From: Candidatus Woesebacteria bacterium
GTDB lineage: Bacteria > Patescibacteriota > Microgenomatia > UBA8517
Length of the DNA: 45,001 nt
Assembly (NCBI GenBank): GCA_016181165.1
Contig: JACOZU010000005.1
Span: forward strand, 1 to 45,001
Reading direction: 5' to 3'
In this document: positions 1 through 6,751 of the stretch, one piece after another
Layout: every line of letters starts with the position of its first letter
How positions within the stretch are numbered: position 1 is the stretch's first letter
The notes under the pieces: model-generated
Database searches by the model: none
Told to the model about the DNA's origin: nothing
The model's input: only the letters and a program-made list of their open reading frames with translations
Translations under genes and position numbers: made by a program

Positions 1-93
1 AAATAGGCGTATTCAGAGTTTAGACCTTCAGATAGGAATAATCTGATAAATTCTCTCAGTCTGTTTAAGATACTAAGCGGGTCACTCGGGAAC

Positions 94-882
94 TTATTGT
101 CTGTCATCTGCGAAAAATTCGTACCAACAAACCATTGCAGGTAAGCCAATTCCCCACCAAAAAAGAATCTCATCATATGGCAACTTTTGGCCAGAGACAT
201 TGAGATATCCAAGATAATGAGCTCCCCCGAAGTACCAATGATATTGTCTCAAACCTACCAATTCTGTTAACAAAGAAACACCAAAAAAGTAGACGCCAAT
301 TATTAACAGTTTAGGCAAAAGTCGAGGATATTTCCAAAGCAGATAGCTCATTGGAATAATTCCAAAAGTAATTCCTAGAGCTAGGTAAAAATATGGGATA
401 TATAACTGCCCAGGGTAAAAGATATAAAGAAAGAAGAATATCAATAGTAATAATGTCACGAAAAGAATTAGATTCATTATAGATTTAGGAAATAAACGCT
501 TTCTTTTTTCGGTGTCCAAAAAGTACTCCCAAAACATCACTCCGTAATATACCCACAAAATTGACCAGACGACGACCTCGATCGGTATGCTCCCGTCCAG
601 AAAACGAAACGCGCTATTGGGGACAAACCATGTTTGGTCAACAAAGGCAAGATATTCAAAGATTAACACCATGGGTATTACAATAATTACCATGAACAAT
701 AAACTTTTCTTGATTAAACGAGGATTATTAAATGTAAGGTATAAAGACGGTATGCCGAATAAAATGAGTGTTGCTATTAAAAAATTCAGGTGAAAGAAGT
801 CTACGGTAATGGCGGCAACTAAGGTGAACAGAAACAACCACAATATTTGAGCCTTTTTTTCAAAGTTTTTAAGCTTTTTCAT
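94..882 (-). CDS. Lycopene cyclase domain membrane protein (CrtYc/CrtYd-like)
   Basis: This 262-aa polytopic membrane protein has about seven hydrophobic segments. It looks like two fused copies of the small lycopene-cyclase domain. Each half has an E-rich helix followed by a Trp/Pro loop (EY at 76-77 with W85; TEL at 206-208 with W216), then an acidic motif (PIE at 100-102; PYDE at 235-238). This is the heterodimeric/archaeal-type cyclase architecture, which acts on carotenoid ends in the membrane. No other carotenoid gene (crtB, crtI, crtE) is in the window, so the substrate is unproven. It is transcribed away from the next gene. On its strand a GATAAT box preceded by TGT lies at 902-907. 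Other members of this fold include uncharacterised CPR proteins. Confidence 0.8.
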   Translation of the reverse strand: MKKLKNFEKKAQILWLFLFTLVAAITVDFFHLNFLIATLILFGIPSLYLTFNNPRLIKKSLLFMVIIVIPMVLIFEYLAFVDQTWFVPNSAFRFLDGSIPIEVVVWSILWVYYGVMFWEYFLDTEKRKRLFPKSIMNLILFVTLLLLIFFFLYIFYPGQLYIPYFYLALGITFGIIPMSYLLWKYPRLLPKLLIIGVYFFGVSLLTELVGLRQYHWYFGGAHYLGYLNVSGQKLPYDEILFWWGIGLPAMVCWYEFFADDRQ

Positions 883-1120
883 CTTTATGTGTATATTTCA
901 TATTATCACAAATTTAGCCTCAATCACTTGACATTAACCCGTCTTTTGTGGCATCCTGACCTATAGGTATGATTAAAGAAGAGTCATTCTCCTTCTGGAA
1001 AAATCTTATTCCAATAATCTTTCGGCCAAAAGCGTTAAAAATCTCACGAGCCAGGAAGTTAGCGTCTATCCTAAATCAGGAGCCAGGGTTTTTGCCTCGC
1101 TCCCGACCAATTTACCGAGT

Positions 1121-1525
1121 GTGGGAGGAGAGGCGACGGTGACGGACGCCAGACCCGAACTTGTGCGCCAGTATCTTGCCTATTGGTATTCCCCCCTTGA
1201 GCCTTACTCCAACTTTATCGTCGAGGCGGCCGATCGATACGAACTGGACTACAGGCTAACAACTGCCATTGCCCAGCAGGAATCAAACTTGTGTAAAATT
1301 ATTCCTCCGGGGAGCTTCAACTGCTGGGGTTGGGGAATACACAGCGAAGGAACCCTGGGTTTTGATTCTTTCGAAGAGGGGATTGAAACCGTGTCGCAGG
1401 GTCTAAAGGAAGAGTATCTCAATAAAGGGTTTGGCTCCATCGAAGAAATCATGTCCAAATATACGCCTTTATCCAACGGTTCCTGGGCCACGGGGGTCAC
1501 AAAATTTATGTCCGAAATGGAGTAG
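1121..1525 (+). CDS. Lysozyme-like protein, 5' end uncertain
   Basis: The conserved part is a lysozyme/glucosaminidase-like fold with a candidate catalytic Glu54 in AQQESN, followed by an NCWGWG segment and an alpha-helical tail. It is clearly related to the protein at 2450-2968 (same QES/VES, YGW and SWAT/STWAG order). The GTG at 1121 gives 134 aa without a signal peptide. The same frame stays open upstream to 977 and encodes a plausible extension (residues such as NLTSQEVSV and ARVFASLP) but has no ATG, GTG or TTG there. An ATG at 969 is in another frame and could join this frame after one base change in the AAA run near 975. Either the N-terminus is damaged or a non-canonical start is used. 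The role would be peptidoglycan cleavage outside the cytoplasm. Confidence 0.65.
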   Translation: MGGEATVTDARPELVRQYLAYWYSPLEPYSNFIVEAADRYELDYRLTTAIAQQESNLCKIIPPGSFNCWGWGIHSEGTLGFDSFEEGIETVSQGLKEEYLNKGFGSIEEIMSKYTPLSNGSWATGVTKFMSEME

Positions 1526-1543
1526 CTCTCTGCCTTCTAACTA

Positions 1544-2302
1544 ATGGCCGCGCACTACGATACATACGACTATCCGACTTACTGGATAGGCAGGGAATAC
1601 GAACACGAAGCCGAAGTTGTCGCTCTTAAGGCCTTCTTAGAAAAAATTCCCAAGATCGATACCATTCTTGAAATCGGCGCGGGTTTTGGGCGCCTCACCC
1701 CCAGCTACCTTTTTAGAGCCAGAAAAATAATTCTTTCCGACCCCTCCTCACGGCTTTTGGCTATCGCCCGCGATACCTTCGGAGAGAGAAAAAACGTTAA
1801 ATTTATACAGTCCAGCGCCGAAAACTTACCGCGAATGTTGTCCAAGGAATCGGTCGATCTGATTATTTTGGTTAGAGTTTTTCACCACCTCAAAGACCCA
1901 AACAATTTTTTCGACGTAAGCTTTCGACTTCTCAAGAAAAACGGATATCTCATCTTGGAGTTTGCGAATAAAGAACATCTTAAGGCAACCTTCAAAGAGT
2001 TCCTTAGGGGCAATGTTACTTTTCCTTTGGACATATTTCCCAAACACGTAGAGGGCTCAAGAAGAAGAAAGAAAAGTAGCCTTCCCTTTCTTAATTTCCA
2101 CCCCGACATTGTCAAACACGAGCTAACCGAGAGGGGCTTTGAAATTAAAGAGGGCCGTTCGGTCTCCAACATCAGATCGACCTTTTTCAAAAAGTTTTTA
2201 GCGAGCGATACTCTTATTGTTATAGAGAGGGCTTTACAGGTTCCACTCTATCTTATAAGTTTTGGGCCTTCAATTTTTCTCCTCGCACAGAAGAAGGAAT
2301 AG
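1544..2302 (+). CDS. Class I SAM-dependent methyltransferase
   Basis: This 252-aa protein has a Rossmann-fold methyltransferase core. Motif I is LEIGAGFGR (residues 42-50), an acidic strand end LSDPSS follows, then a motif II/III region (SVDLIILVRVFHHLKDP) and a post-core strand GYLILEFANKEH. The arrangement is the Methyltransf_11 type that methylates small molecules, lipids or quinones. The C-terminal 90 residues are basic and variable, and the substrate cannot be read from the sequence. It lies 18 nt after the lysozyme-like gene and ends just before an independent promoter at 2323, so it is probably the last gene of its transcript. Confidence 0.85.
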   Translation: MAAHYDTYDYPTYWIGREYEHEAEVVALKAFLEKIPKIDTILEIGAGFGRLTPSYLFRARKIILSDPSSRLLAIARDTFGERKNVKFIQSSAENLPRMLSKESVDLIILVRVFHHLKDPNNFFDVSFRLLKKNGYLILEFANKEHLKATFKEFLRGNVTFPLDIFPKHVEGSRRRKKSSLPFLNFHPDIVKHELTERGFEIKEGRSVSNIRSTFFKKFLASDTLIVIERALQVPLYLISFGPSIFLLAQKKE

Positions 2303-2322
2303 AGGATATACTCCTAAAAAGC

Positions 2323-2351
2323 TTGACAATCCGATAGTACTATGCTATAGT
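2323..2351 (+). promoter_or_regulatory. Sigma70-type promoter TTGACA-17-TATAGT
   Basis: TTGACA at 2323-2328 and TATAGT at 2346-2351 are separated by exactly 17 bp, close to the bacterial consensus. The expected start is near 2358. It drives the short structured transcript that ends at the terminator at 2411-2438, and by read-through the lysozyme-like gene at 2450. Confidence 0.75.
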
Positions 2352-2357
2352 ACACAC

Positions 2358-2438
2358 TAGATTCCGAGGCAACTCCGATTTAATCGGAGGAGCGTTGGAA
2401 TTTTTCTTGGGCCCCGCCGCAAGGCGGGGCTCTTTTTT
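2358..2438 (+). ncRNA. Putative small structured RNA or attenuator leader
   Basis: Between a consensus promoter and an intrinsic terminator lies about 80 nt with no ORF. It can fold as an outer 5-bp stem (ATTCC 2361-2365 with GGAAT 2397-2401) enclosing a 7-bp hairpin (CTCCGAT 2373-2379 with ATCGGAG 2383-2389), with purine-rich internal loops. The terminator hairpin follows directly. It could be an independent sRNA or a terminator-controlled leader for the gene starting at 2450. I recognise no known riboswitch family. The fold is read by eye, not computed. Confidence 0.45.
2411..2438 (+). terminator. Rho-independent terminator
   Basis: GCCCCGCC at 2411-2418 pairs with GGCGGGGC at 2423-2430 around a GCAA-type loop, and the stem is followed by a run of T from 2433 to 2439. 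This is the clearest intrinsic terminator in the window. It sits only about 10 nt before the ATG at 2450, leaving no room for a Shine-Dalgarno site downstream of it. Confidence 0.85.
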
Positions 2439-2449
2439 TCTCTAAAACC

Positions 2450-2968
2450 ATGATAAAGGTATTCAGCATTTTAACCATTTCCGTACTTGTCTTTATTTTA
2501 TCCGCCGGCAGTGTCTCGGCGGAAGTTCCTGTGGCCGATGCTTCTGCCACTCTTAAAAGGTCTCAAATAAGTTCCGACTACAGAATTGAGATCTTAAGGG
2601 CCTATTTAACCAAGCATAATTCTCCTTTGGCGGAGTATGCCGATGAATTTGTTTTAACGGCCGATAAATACAATATCGACTGGAGACTTGTTCCGGCAAT
2701 TTCCGGGGTAGAATCCACCTTTGGTAAAAGAATTCCTGCCAACTCCTATAACGCCTACGGCTGGGCCAACGGAGAATATAGATTTAAGTCTTGGGAAGAT
2801 TCCATCGAAATTGTAACCAAAACCCTTAGGGAAAAATACATCGATAGGGGAGCTCCCTCTATTGCTAAGATTGCAAGGCGCTATGCGCCCCCTTCCTCAA
2901 CTTGGGCCGGGAAGGTCAAGTTTTTTATGCGGAAGATAGATTCTCTTCCTTTGGCATATACAATTTAA
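2450..2968 (+). CDS. Secreted lysozyme-like (glucosaminidase-type) protein
   Basis: This 172-aa protein has a clear Sec signal peptide (hydrophobic core about 5-20, likely cleavage after VSA at residue 24) and a lysozyme-like domain at about 60-165. The candidate catalytic Glu88 lies in SGVEST, followed by the NAYGW segment at 101-105 seen in bacterial endo-N-acetylglucosaminidase-like domains. It is a paralogue of the protein at 1121-1525. The expected role is peptidoglycan remodelling outside the membrane. Transcription must pass the terminator at 2411-2438, so expression may depend on antitermination. There is no SD upstream of the ATG. Confidence 0.75.
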   Translation: MIKVFSILTISVLVFILSAGSVSAEVPVADASATLKRSQISSDYRIEILRAYLTKHNSPLAEYADEFVLTADKYNIDWRLVPAISGVESTFGKRIPANSYNAYGWANGEYRFKSWEDSIEIVTKTLREKYIDRGAPSIAKIARRYAPPSSTWAGKVKFFMRKIDSLPLAYTI

Positions 2969-3049
2969 AAAGCTATCTGACGCACAAGCTTTGCTTATGG
3001 GCAAAATCGAGCCTCTGCCGGTTACCTTCACGCTCGAAGGGTAAACTGG

Positions 3050-3055
3050 TATAAT
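3050..3055 (+). promoter_or_regulatory. Extended -10 promoter for tRNA-Leu
   Basis: TATAAT at 3050-3055 is preceded by TGG, forming an extended -10. A weak -35 match (TTCACG, 3027-3032) lies 17 bp upstream. The start would fall at the 5' end of tRNA-Leu at 3065. Confidence 0.65.
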
Positions 3056-3064
3056 ATACGTTAG

Positions 3065-3147
3065 GCCGGGGTGGCGGAACGGTAGACGCGCAGGATTTAG
3101 GATCCTGTGTCGGCAACGACGTGGGGGTTCGAGTCCCTTCCTCGGCA
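3065..3147 (+). tRNA. tRNA-Leu (anticodon TAG)
   Basis: The 7-bp acceptor stem pairs 3065-3071 with 3140-3146 and the discriminator is A3147. The anticodon stem is CAGGA/TCCTG with a 7-nt loop carrying TAG at 3098-3100. A long variable arm of the class II type follows, with a standard T arm containing GGTTCGAGTCC. The 3' CCA is not encoded. It reads CUN leucine codons. The next gene starts with GTG only 5 nt after the tRNA end. Confidence 0.95.
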
Positions 3148-3152
3148 CTTAA

Positions 3153-3941
3153 GTGGAAATTCTCTTTTTGGGAACCTCAGCTGGCTGGCCTCTTCCGCGC
3201 TTAGGCTGCAGTTGTAACATTTGTGTTTCATCCGACCCCAAGGACAAGCGTTTTCGCCCAAGTATTCTAATAAATAGTAGTCTTCTTCTTGATGCGCCAA
3301 TCGATACTTACCAAGAACTTAAAAATTTAAAAGTAGACTGTACAAAAATTACCCACATTCTTCTGACTCATGCCCATGTTGATCATATTTTTGGGTTATA
3401 TGACCTGAGCCACATCTATAACAGAGTAACAGCAGATTACCGCTTGAAAGAAAAAATAAACTTGATAGCTCCCTTGGGGATAATCCAAGCCGCAAGACGC
3501 CTCTTGGGGGTCTCGCTACAAGCATTTAAGATTAAGGAGGCAAAGCCTTTTGACAAAATAGAGATCGGAAACGATGCTTCTGTTTCTTTTATTCCCGTCG
3601 AGCACGGCAGTACGGAAGCTTACGGAATTAAAGTCAAAGCGCCAAAACCCATTTTTTATGCTCCGGAATTTAGAAGAATTCTTCCTTCTTCCAAAAAACA
3701 GATAGGCGACGTTGAGATTGCGGTCATTGACGGGTCGAGTAAAACAGGTTACGGACAGGCCAAGGGGCACGAAACGATAGAAGAAGGCATAAGGCTTGGT
3801 AAAGAAATCCGCGCAAAAAAGATTTTCTTCACCAATATCGGGCATAAAACGGACAAACACGAAAACCTGGTTAATTTCGTAAAATCGCAAGGCGGAGAAA
3901 AGTTCAGTATCGCCTTTGATGGACTGGAAGTTAAGGTGTAA
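3153..3941 (+). CDS. MBL-fold metallohydrolase, PhnP-like
   Basis: This 262-aa metallo-beta-lactamase fold protein has the metal site HAHVDH at 73-78, H151, D193 and H231, plus an N-terminal GCSCNIC cluster (18-24) like the structural zinc site of PhnP cyclic-phosphate phosphodiesterases. It probably hydrolyses a phosphodiester bond in the cytoplasm. No phn genes are nearby, so the natural substrate is unknown. The start is GTG at 3153, 5 nt after tRNA-Leu. The mRNA is therefore probably made as a tRNA-mRNA precursor, and 3' processing of the tRNA would leave a nearly leaderless message. Confidence 0.85.
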   Translation: MEILFLGTSAGWPLPRLGCSCNICVSSDPKDKRFRPSILINSSLLLDAPIDTYQELKNLKVDCTKITHILLTHAHVDHIFGLYDLSHIYNRVTADYRLKEKINLIAPLGIIQAARRLLGVSLQAFKIKEAKPFDKIEIGNDASVSFIPVEHGSTEAYGIKVKAPKPIFYAPEFRRILPSSKKQIGDVEIAVIDGSSKTGYGQAKGHETIEEGIRLGKEIRAKKIFFTNIGHKTDKHENLVNFVKSQGGEKFSIAFDGLEVKV

Positions 3942-3951
3942 ACTGGAAGTT

Positions 3952-4137
3952 ATGTACGAACCTGTCCACCTCCACCCCAATCGACTCAATAGAAGTCATA
4001 ATATTTTTCTTCTTTTTATACCGGCCATGATATTTGTCTTGGTTATGGCTCTTGCGGTTGCCTTTCTTTCGACTCGCCATTCTTCAACTTTGGGTGAAAA
4101 TACCGAGAGACTTGACAATGAAAACTCTTATAAGTAA
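3952..4137 (+). CDS. Small single-pass membrane protein
   Basis: This is a 61-aa protein from the ATG at 3952. An upstream ATG at 3916 in the same frame lies inside the MBL gene and is less likely. It has a hydrophilic N-terminus, one strong membrane helix (FLLFIPAMIFVLVMALAVAF) and a short polar tail. No family is recognised. It is followed closely by two more small envelope proteins, suggesting a little surface-protein operon. Confidence 0.6.
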   Translation: MYEPVHLHPNRLNRSHNIFLLFIPAMIFVLVMALAVAFLSTRHSSTLGENTERLDNENSYK

Positions 4138-4149
4138 TAATATAACTCT

Positions 4150-4719
4150 GTGGGAAGCGTACTAATTACATCTTTACTAACGCTTCAGCTCGTTTTTTCT
4201 TCACCCTTTATTGGTCAAGCAACCGATACTCCTCGACTTCGCGGTCAAGAACTAAGAGAACAAGCTCAATTAAGAAATGAGGAAAAAAGAGCCACAATTG
4301 CCGCAAGATTTACCGAAATAAGAAGGCAGAGGATTACCAATTTCTTTAATCGACTTATAAAGAGACTAGAATCGGCCATAGCCAGACTCGAAAAATTAAT
4401 TGAGAGAATCGAATCCAGAATTGCAAAGATTGAGGAGGAAGAGGAAGATCTAGCTACCGGCCCCATAACCGAACAGGTAAATGAGGCCAAAGCGATGTTG
4501 GCAGATGCCAAGGCTGACCTAGAGGCGGCCAAGGATAACTTTGAAGCCTTACTTGACTCCGATGAGCCCAAAGAAGTATTTAACGAAGTCAGGGGTAATA
4601 TAATCGATATCAAGGATGCTTTAGTGGAGGTTCATAGGATCCTTGTCAATGTAATCGGGGACATCAAAGGTCTAAGGGTGGGAACAACCGGCTCTCCCGG
4701 AGTCAGTCCAACACCATGA
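4150..4719 (+). CDS. Secreted or membrane-anchored coiled-coil protein
   Basis: This 189-aa protein starts at GTG 4150; a stop at 4138-4140 excludes a start further upstream. The N-terminus is a hydrophobic export signal (about residues 3-22), although it lacks the usual positive charges. The rest is almost entirely charged helix with heptad-like spacing (about 45-95 and 105-165), rich in Lys, Glu, Arg and Ala, ending in a Ser/Pro/Thr-rich tail. No catalytic motif is visible. It probably forms an extracytoplasmic coiled coil. Its stop overlaps the next start by 4 nt (ATGA). Confidence 0.65.
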   Translation: MGSVLITSLLTLQLVFSSPFIGQATDTPRLRGQELREQAQLRNEEKRATIAARFTEIRRQRITNFFNRLIKRLESAIARLEKLIERIESRIAKIEEEEEDLATGPITEQVNEAKAMLADAKADLEAAKDNFEALLDSDEPKEVFNEVRGNIIDIKDALVEVHRILVNVIGDIKGLRVGTTGSPGVSPTP

Positions 4720-4961
4720 TAAACGTAAAATCTAAAAACTTTTTAATTTTCTTACTTCTGGCAGCTCTAGTTCTTGCGGGAATCTGGTATTTCCTTTTGA
4801 AAAATAAGGGCTTTGAACTTATTTCTCCAGATATTTCCAGATTAAACACCCAGTCACAGTCCGATGAGGTTTCCGCCATCGAAAAAGACCTCGATAACAC
4901 GGACTTTGCCGACCTGGATGCGGAATTGGCCGACATTGAGGCCGAACTCAACGCTCCTTAA
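4716..4961 (+). CDS. Small membrane protein with acidic tail
   Basis: This 81-aa protein has one N-terminal membrane helix (about 8-27, flanked by Lys) and an acidic, Asp/Glu-rich C-terminal half with a repeating DL-x-ELADIEAEL pattern that suggests an amphipathic helix. It overlaps the upstream coiled-coil gene by 4 nt and so is probably translationally coupled to it. No family is recognised. Confidence 0.65.
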   Translation: MINVKSKNFLIFLLLAALVLAGIWYFLLKNKGFELISPDISRLNTQSQSDEVSAIEKDLDNTDFADLDAELADIEAELNAP

Positions 4962-4969
4962 CTCTCCTC

Positions 4970-5162
4970 ATGAAAAAGGTTGCCCCTCTTCTTTTTGCTA
5001 CCGCCATTTTTATTGCTGCGGTAGGAATTCTGACTCAAAAAGACCGCTTCCCCGAGCTAGATGAAAGATATGCTTATTGCCATTGATATTATTTGGATAA
5101 ATGACGGAATCGTCGTAAAAATCGACAAAGGCGTTGAGCCGGAACCGGGGCGACCAAGTTAA
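4970..5162 (+). pseudogene. Decayed DUF192-family secreted protein
   Basis: The ATG at 4970 opens a 38-codon frame with a good signal peptide (MKKVAPLLFATAIFIAAVG) that reaches PELDE and then stops at 5084-5086. In another frame the ATG at 5061 gives 33 aa, MKDMLIAIDIIWINDG then VVKIDKGVEPEPG. This matches the conserved centre of DUF192 domains (WMKxMLIPIDIIWID...EPEPG). The two pieces overlap at 5061, the middle of the domain is missing, and the C-terminus ends early at 5162. This is a signal-peptide DUF192 gene broken by deletion and frameshift. Confidence 0.7.
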
Positions 5163-5165
5163 CTT

Positions 5166-6422
5166 CTAATTAGTCGTAAATTCTTCGAGCTCTTTGACGC
5201 CGCCGAAGGCAATTCTGTCGATAACGACGTCTCTTGTCGCTATCATTCTAGCCGGAGTAATGACAAAATCTCCCCAGCGTTCGTTAACGGCATCAACCGC
5301 CTCAACTATTTTTTCTTTTCTTTCGATATTCTCAAAAAGCTCAAGTTGTAAGGAGGGTTCCTTAACAAGATTAAAAACCGATACGGCCAGCTCCCTAACG
5401 GTAGTTTGATACGGACTTTTATTTAACAGCTTAAAAGCAATCTTATAAATATCCCGGGAGTCAAACAAAACCTTAGGGGTCGTCACTCCTCGATGCCAAA
5501 AATTTCCGTCGCGGTAGGAGACAGCCAAATGAACCCCGCGTATTTTATATCCAGCCCGCCTGAAACGCCTGCCCGTCTTTTCGACCAGTTTGGAAAGAAC
5601 GGGAGAAAGCTCTTCAACCTCGGCTAAAGGCTTGGGTAGGGCAAAGGAATTGCCGTAGCTACGCCTGGCAAAAATCACGTCATCGATCTCCCAGCCCCTG
5701 AGTCTTAAATACCAGTAGTAGCCTAAAACGGATTCGAAAGCGGCTTTGAGTTTGGGGTAGGGAGCTCTATAAAAATCAAGAACCGTATCAATTCCCATTG
5801 AATTTAGCCGGGCCGCATTTCTTGCCTTTATCCCGCATAAATCGGTTAGGCGAAGGCCGGAATAAATCGCCTGAAAGTTGTCTTTATTTATTTCATCAAG
5901 CCCGTCTGGTTTGTGAAGTCCGGCCGCGGTTTTAGCCAAGAATCTATTTGGGGCAATACCGATAGAGACCGTTATCCATTCTCCGATTTCGGCCTTTATC
6001 CTTTCCTTTATCTCGACTCCTAAATTAAGCATTCCCTTTTGATATGCGGGGTAGCCTTCGAGATTTAAAACAAATTCATCAATACTTTTGGGGACAAATT
6101 TATCCGTATAGTCAGACAAAACCTTTCTTAGTCCAAGGTGGACGTTTCTGTATTTCCAGGGGTCTGGAGGCAAAACAATAAGTGCGGGGCAAAGAAGTTT
6201 TCCTTCTTTGACTCTCATTCCGACTTTTACTCCGTATTTTTTGGCCTCAACCGAGGGAGCAACGATACAACCCGAGGGGGTGGTGTAGGCCGCAACCGCG
6301 ATGGGTCTGCCCCTTAAGTGCGGATTGGCCTGCTGCTCGATGGTGGCAAAGCAGGAATTAAGGTCCAGGTGCATTATGGTTGAGGGTTTTTTATTAAAGG
6401 CAAGTTCAGTCCGGTAGGCCAT
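5166..6422 (-). CDS. Y-family DNA polymerase (DinB/UmuC-like)
   Basis: This 418-aa translesion polymerase has a palm domain with metal ligand D20 in HLDLNSCFA, the SIDEF motif with D115/E116, and the fingers segment SVEAKKYGVKVGM. A helix-hairpin-helix region (about 190-225) and a little-finger domain (about 250-365) follow. A beta-clamp binding motif, LQLELF, sits at 358-363, so a further 55 residues follow it. It inserts nucleotides opposite damaged bases. Its start overlaps the end of the small gene at 6406-6666 by 17 nt, so the two are co-transcribed. No lexA or LexA-box-like palindrome was noticed upstream. Confidence 0.93.
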   Translation of the reverse strand: MAYRTELAFNKKPSTIMHLDLNSCFATIEQQANPHLRGRPIAVAAYTTPSGCIVAPSVEAKKYGVKVGMRVKEGKLLCPALIVLPPDPWKYRNVHLGLRKVLSDYTDKFVPKSIDEFVLNLEGYPAYQKGMLNLGVEIKERIKAEIGEWITVSIGIAPNRFLAKTAAGLHKPDGLDEINKDNFQAIYSGLRLTDLCGIKARNAARLNSMGIDTVLDFYRAPYPKLKAAFESVLGYYWYLRLRGWEIDDVIFARRSYGNSFALPKPLAEVEELSPVLSKLVEKTGRRFRRAGYKIRGVHLAVSYRDGNFWHRGVTTPKVLFDSRDIYKIAFKLLNKSPYQTTVRELAVSVFNLVKEPSLQLELFENIERKEKIVEAVDAVNERWGDFVITPARMIATRDVVIDRIAFGGVKELEEFTTN

Positions 6423-6666
6423 CGGAAATTTCCTCCAGGCGCCAGTTAAGCGTATCCGTATTTAAAACGAGCCTAAAAAAGAGGGTTTTTGCAGCTACCG
6501 AGAATACGTGGAAAAGGGTCCGTCCTTCTTGATAGGTATGGTGCAGCCCCACTTTTTCAACGGGGTAGAGCCTTCCCTCCCAGAGAACCCATTTGGGTAT
6601 CACTTTTCGCTTTTTATGGTCAAAAGTAATTCCAACCGAAACCGGGAGAAAAACTTTCTCAATCAT
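6406..6666 (-). CDS. Small conserved partner of the Y-family polymerase
   Basis: This 86-aa beta-rich protein with many aromatic residues (PKWVLWEGRLYPVEKVGLHH) lies immediately upstream of, and overlaps, the Y-family polymerase gene. Small beta-barrel proteins of similar size (for example the DUF6504 type) are found beside translesion polymerases in Actinobacteria. That parallel is my inference, not a demonstrated homology. Its start is leaderless: TTGACT-17-TAAGAA ends 6 nt before the ATG. Confidence 0.7.
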   Translation of the reverse strand: MIEKVFLPVSVGITFDHKKRKVIPKWVLWEGRLYPVEKVGLHHTYQEGRTLFHVFSVAAKTLFFRLVLNTDTLNWRLEEISDGLPD

Positions 6667-6672
6667 CCTTAA

Positions 6673-6701
6673 TTCTTAAACCGAATAAAACCCGAAGTCA
6701 A
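6673..6701 (-). promoter_or_regulatory. Promoter for the polymerase operon, leaderless
   Basis: Read on the minus strand, TTGACT (6701-6696) and TAAGAA (6678-6673) are 17 bp apart. The predicted start coincides with the A of the ATG at 6666. Confidence 0.6.
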
Positions 6702-6711
6702 GAGGGAAAAC

Positions 6712-6740
6712 TTGCCAAAAAATTCAGGAAAACTTAAACT
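6712..6740 (+). promoter_or_regulatory. Promoter for the transporter-hydrolase pair
   Basis: TTGCCA (6712-6717), a 17-bp spacer and TAAACT (6735-6740) end 11 nt before the ATG at 6752. This predicts a leader of about 5 nt. It is divergent from the polymerase-operon promoter. Confidence 0.5.
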
Positions 6741-6751
6741 GTAAATATCTA

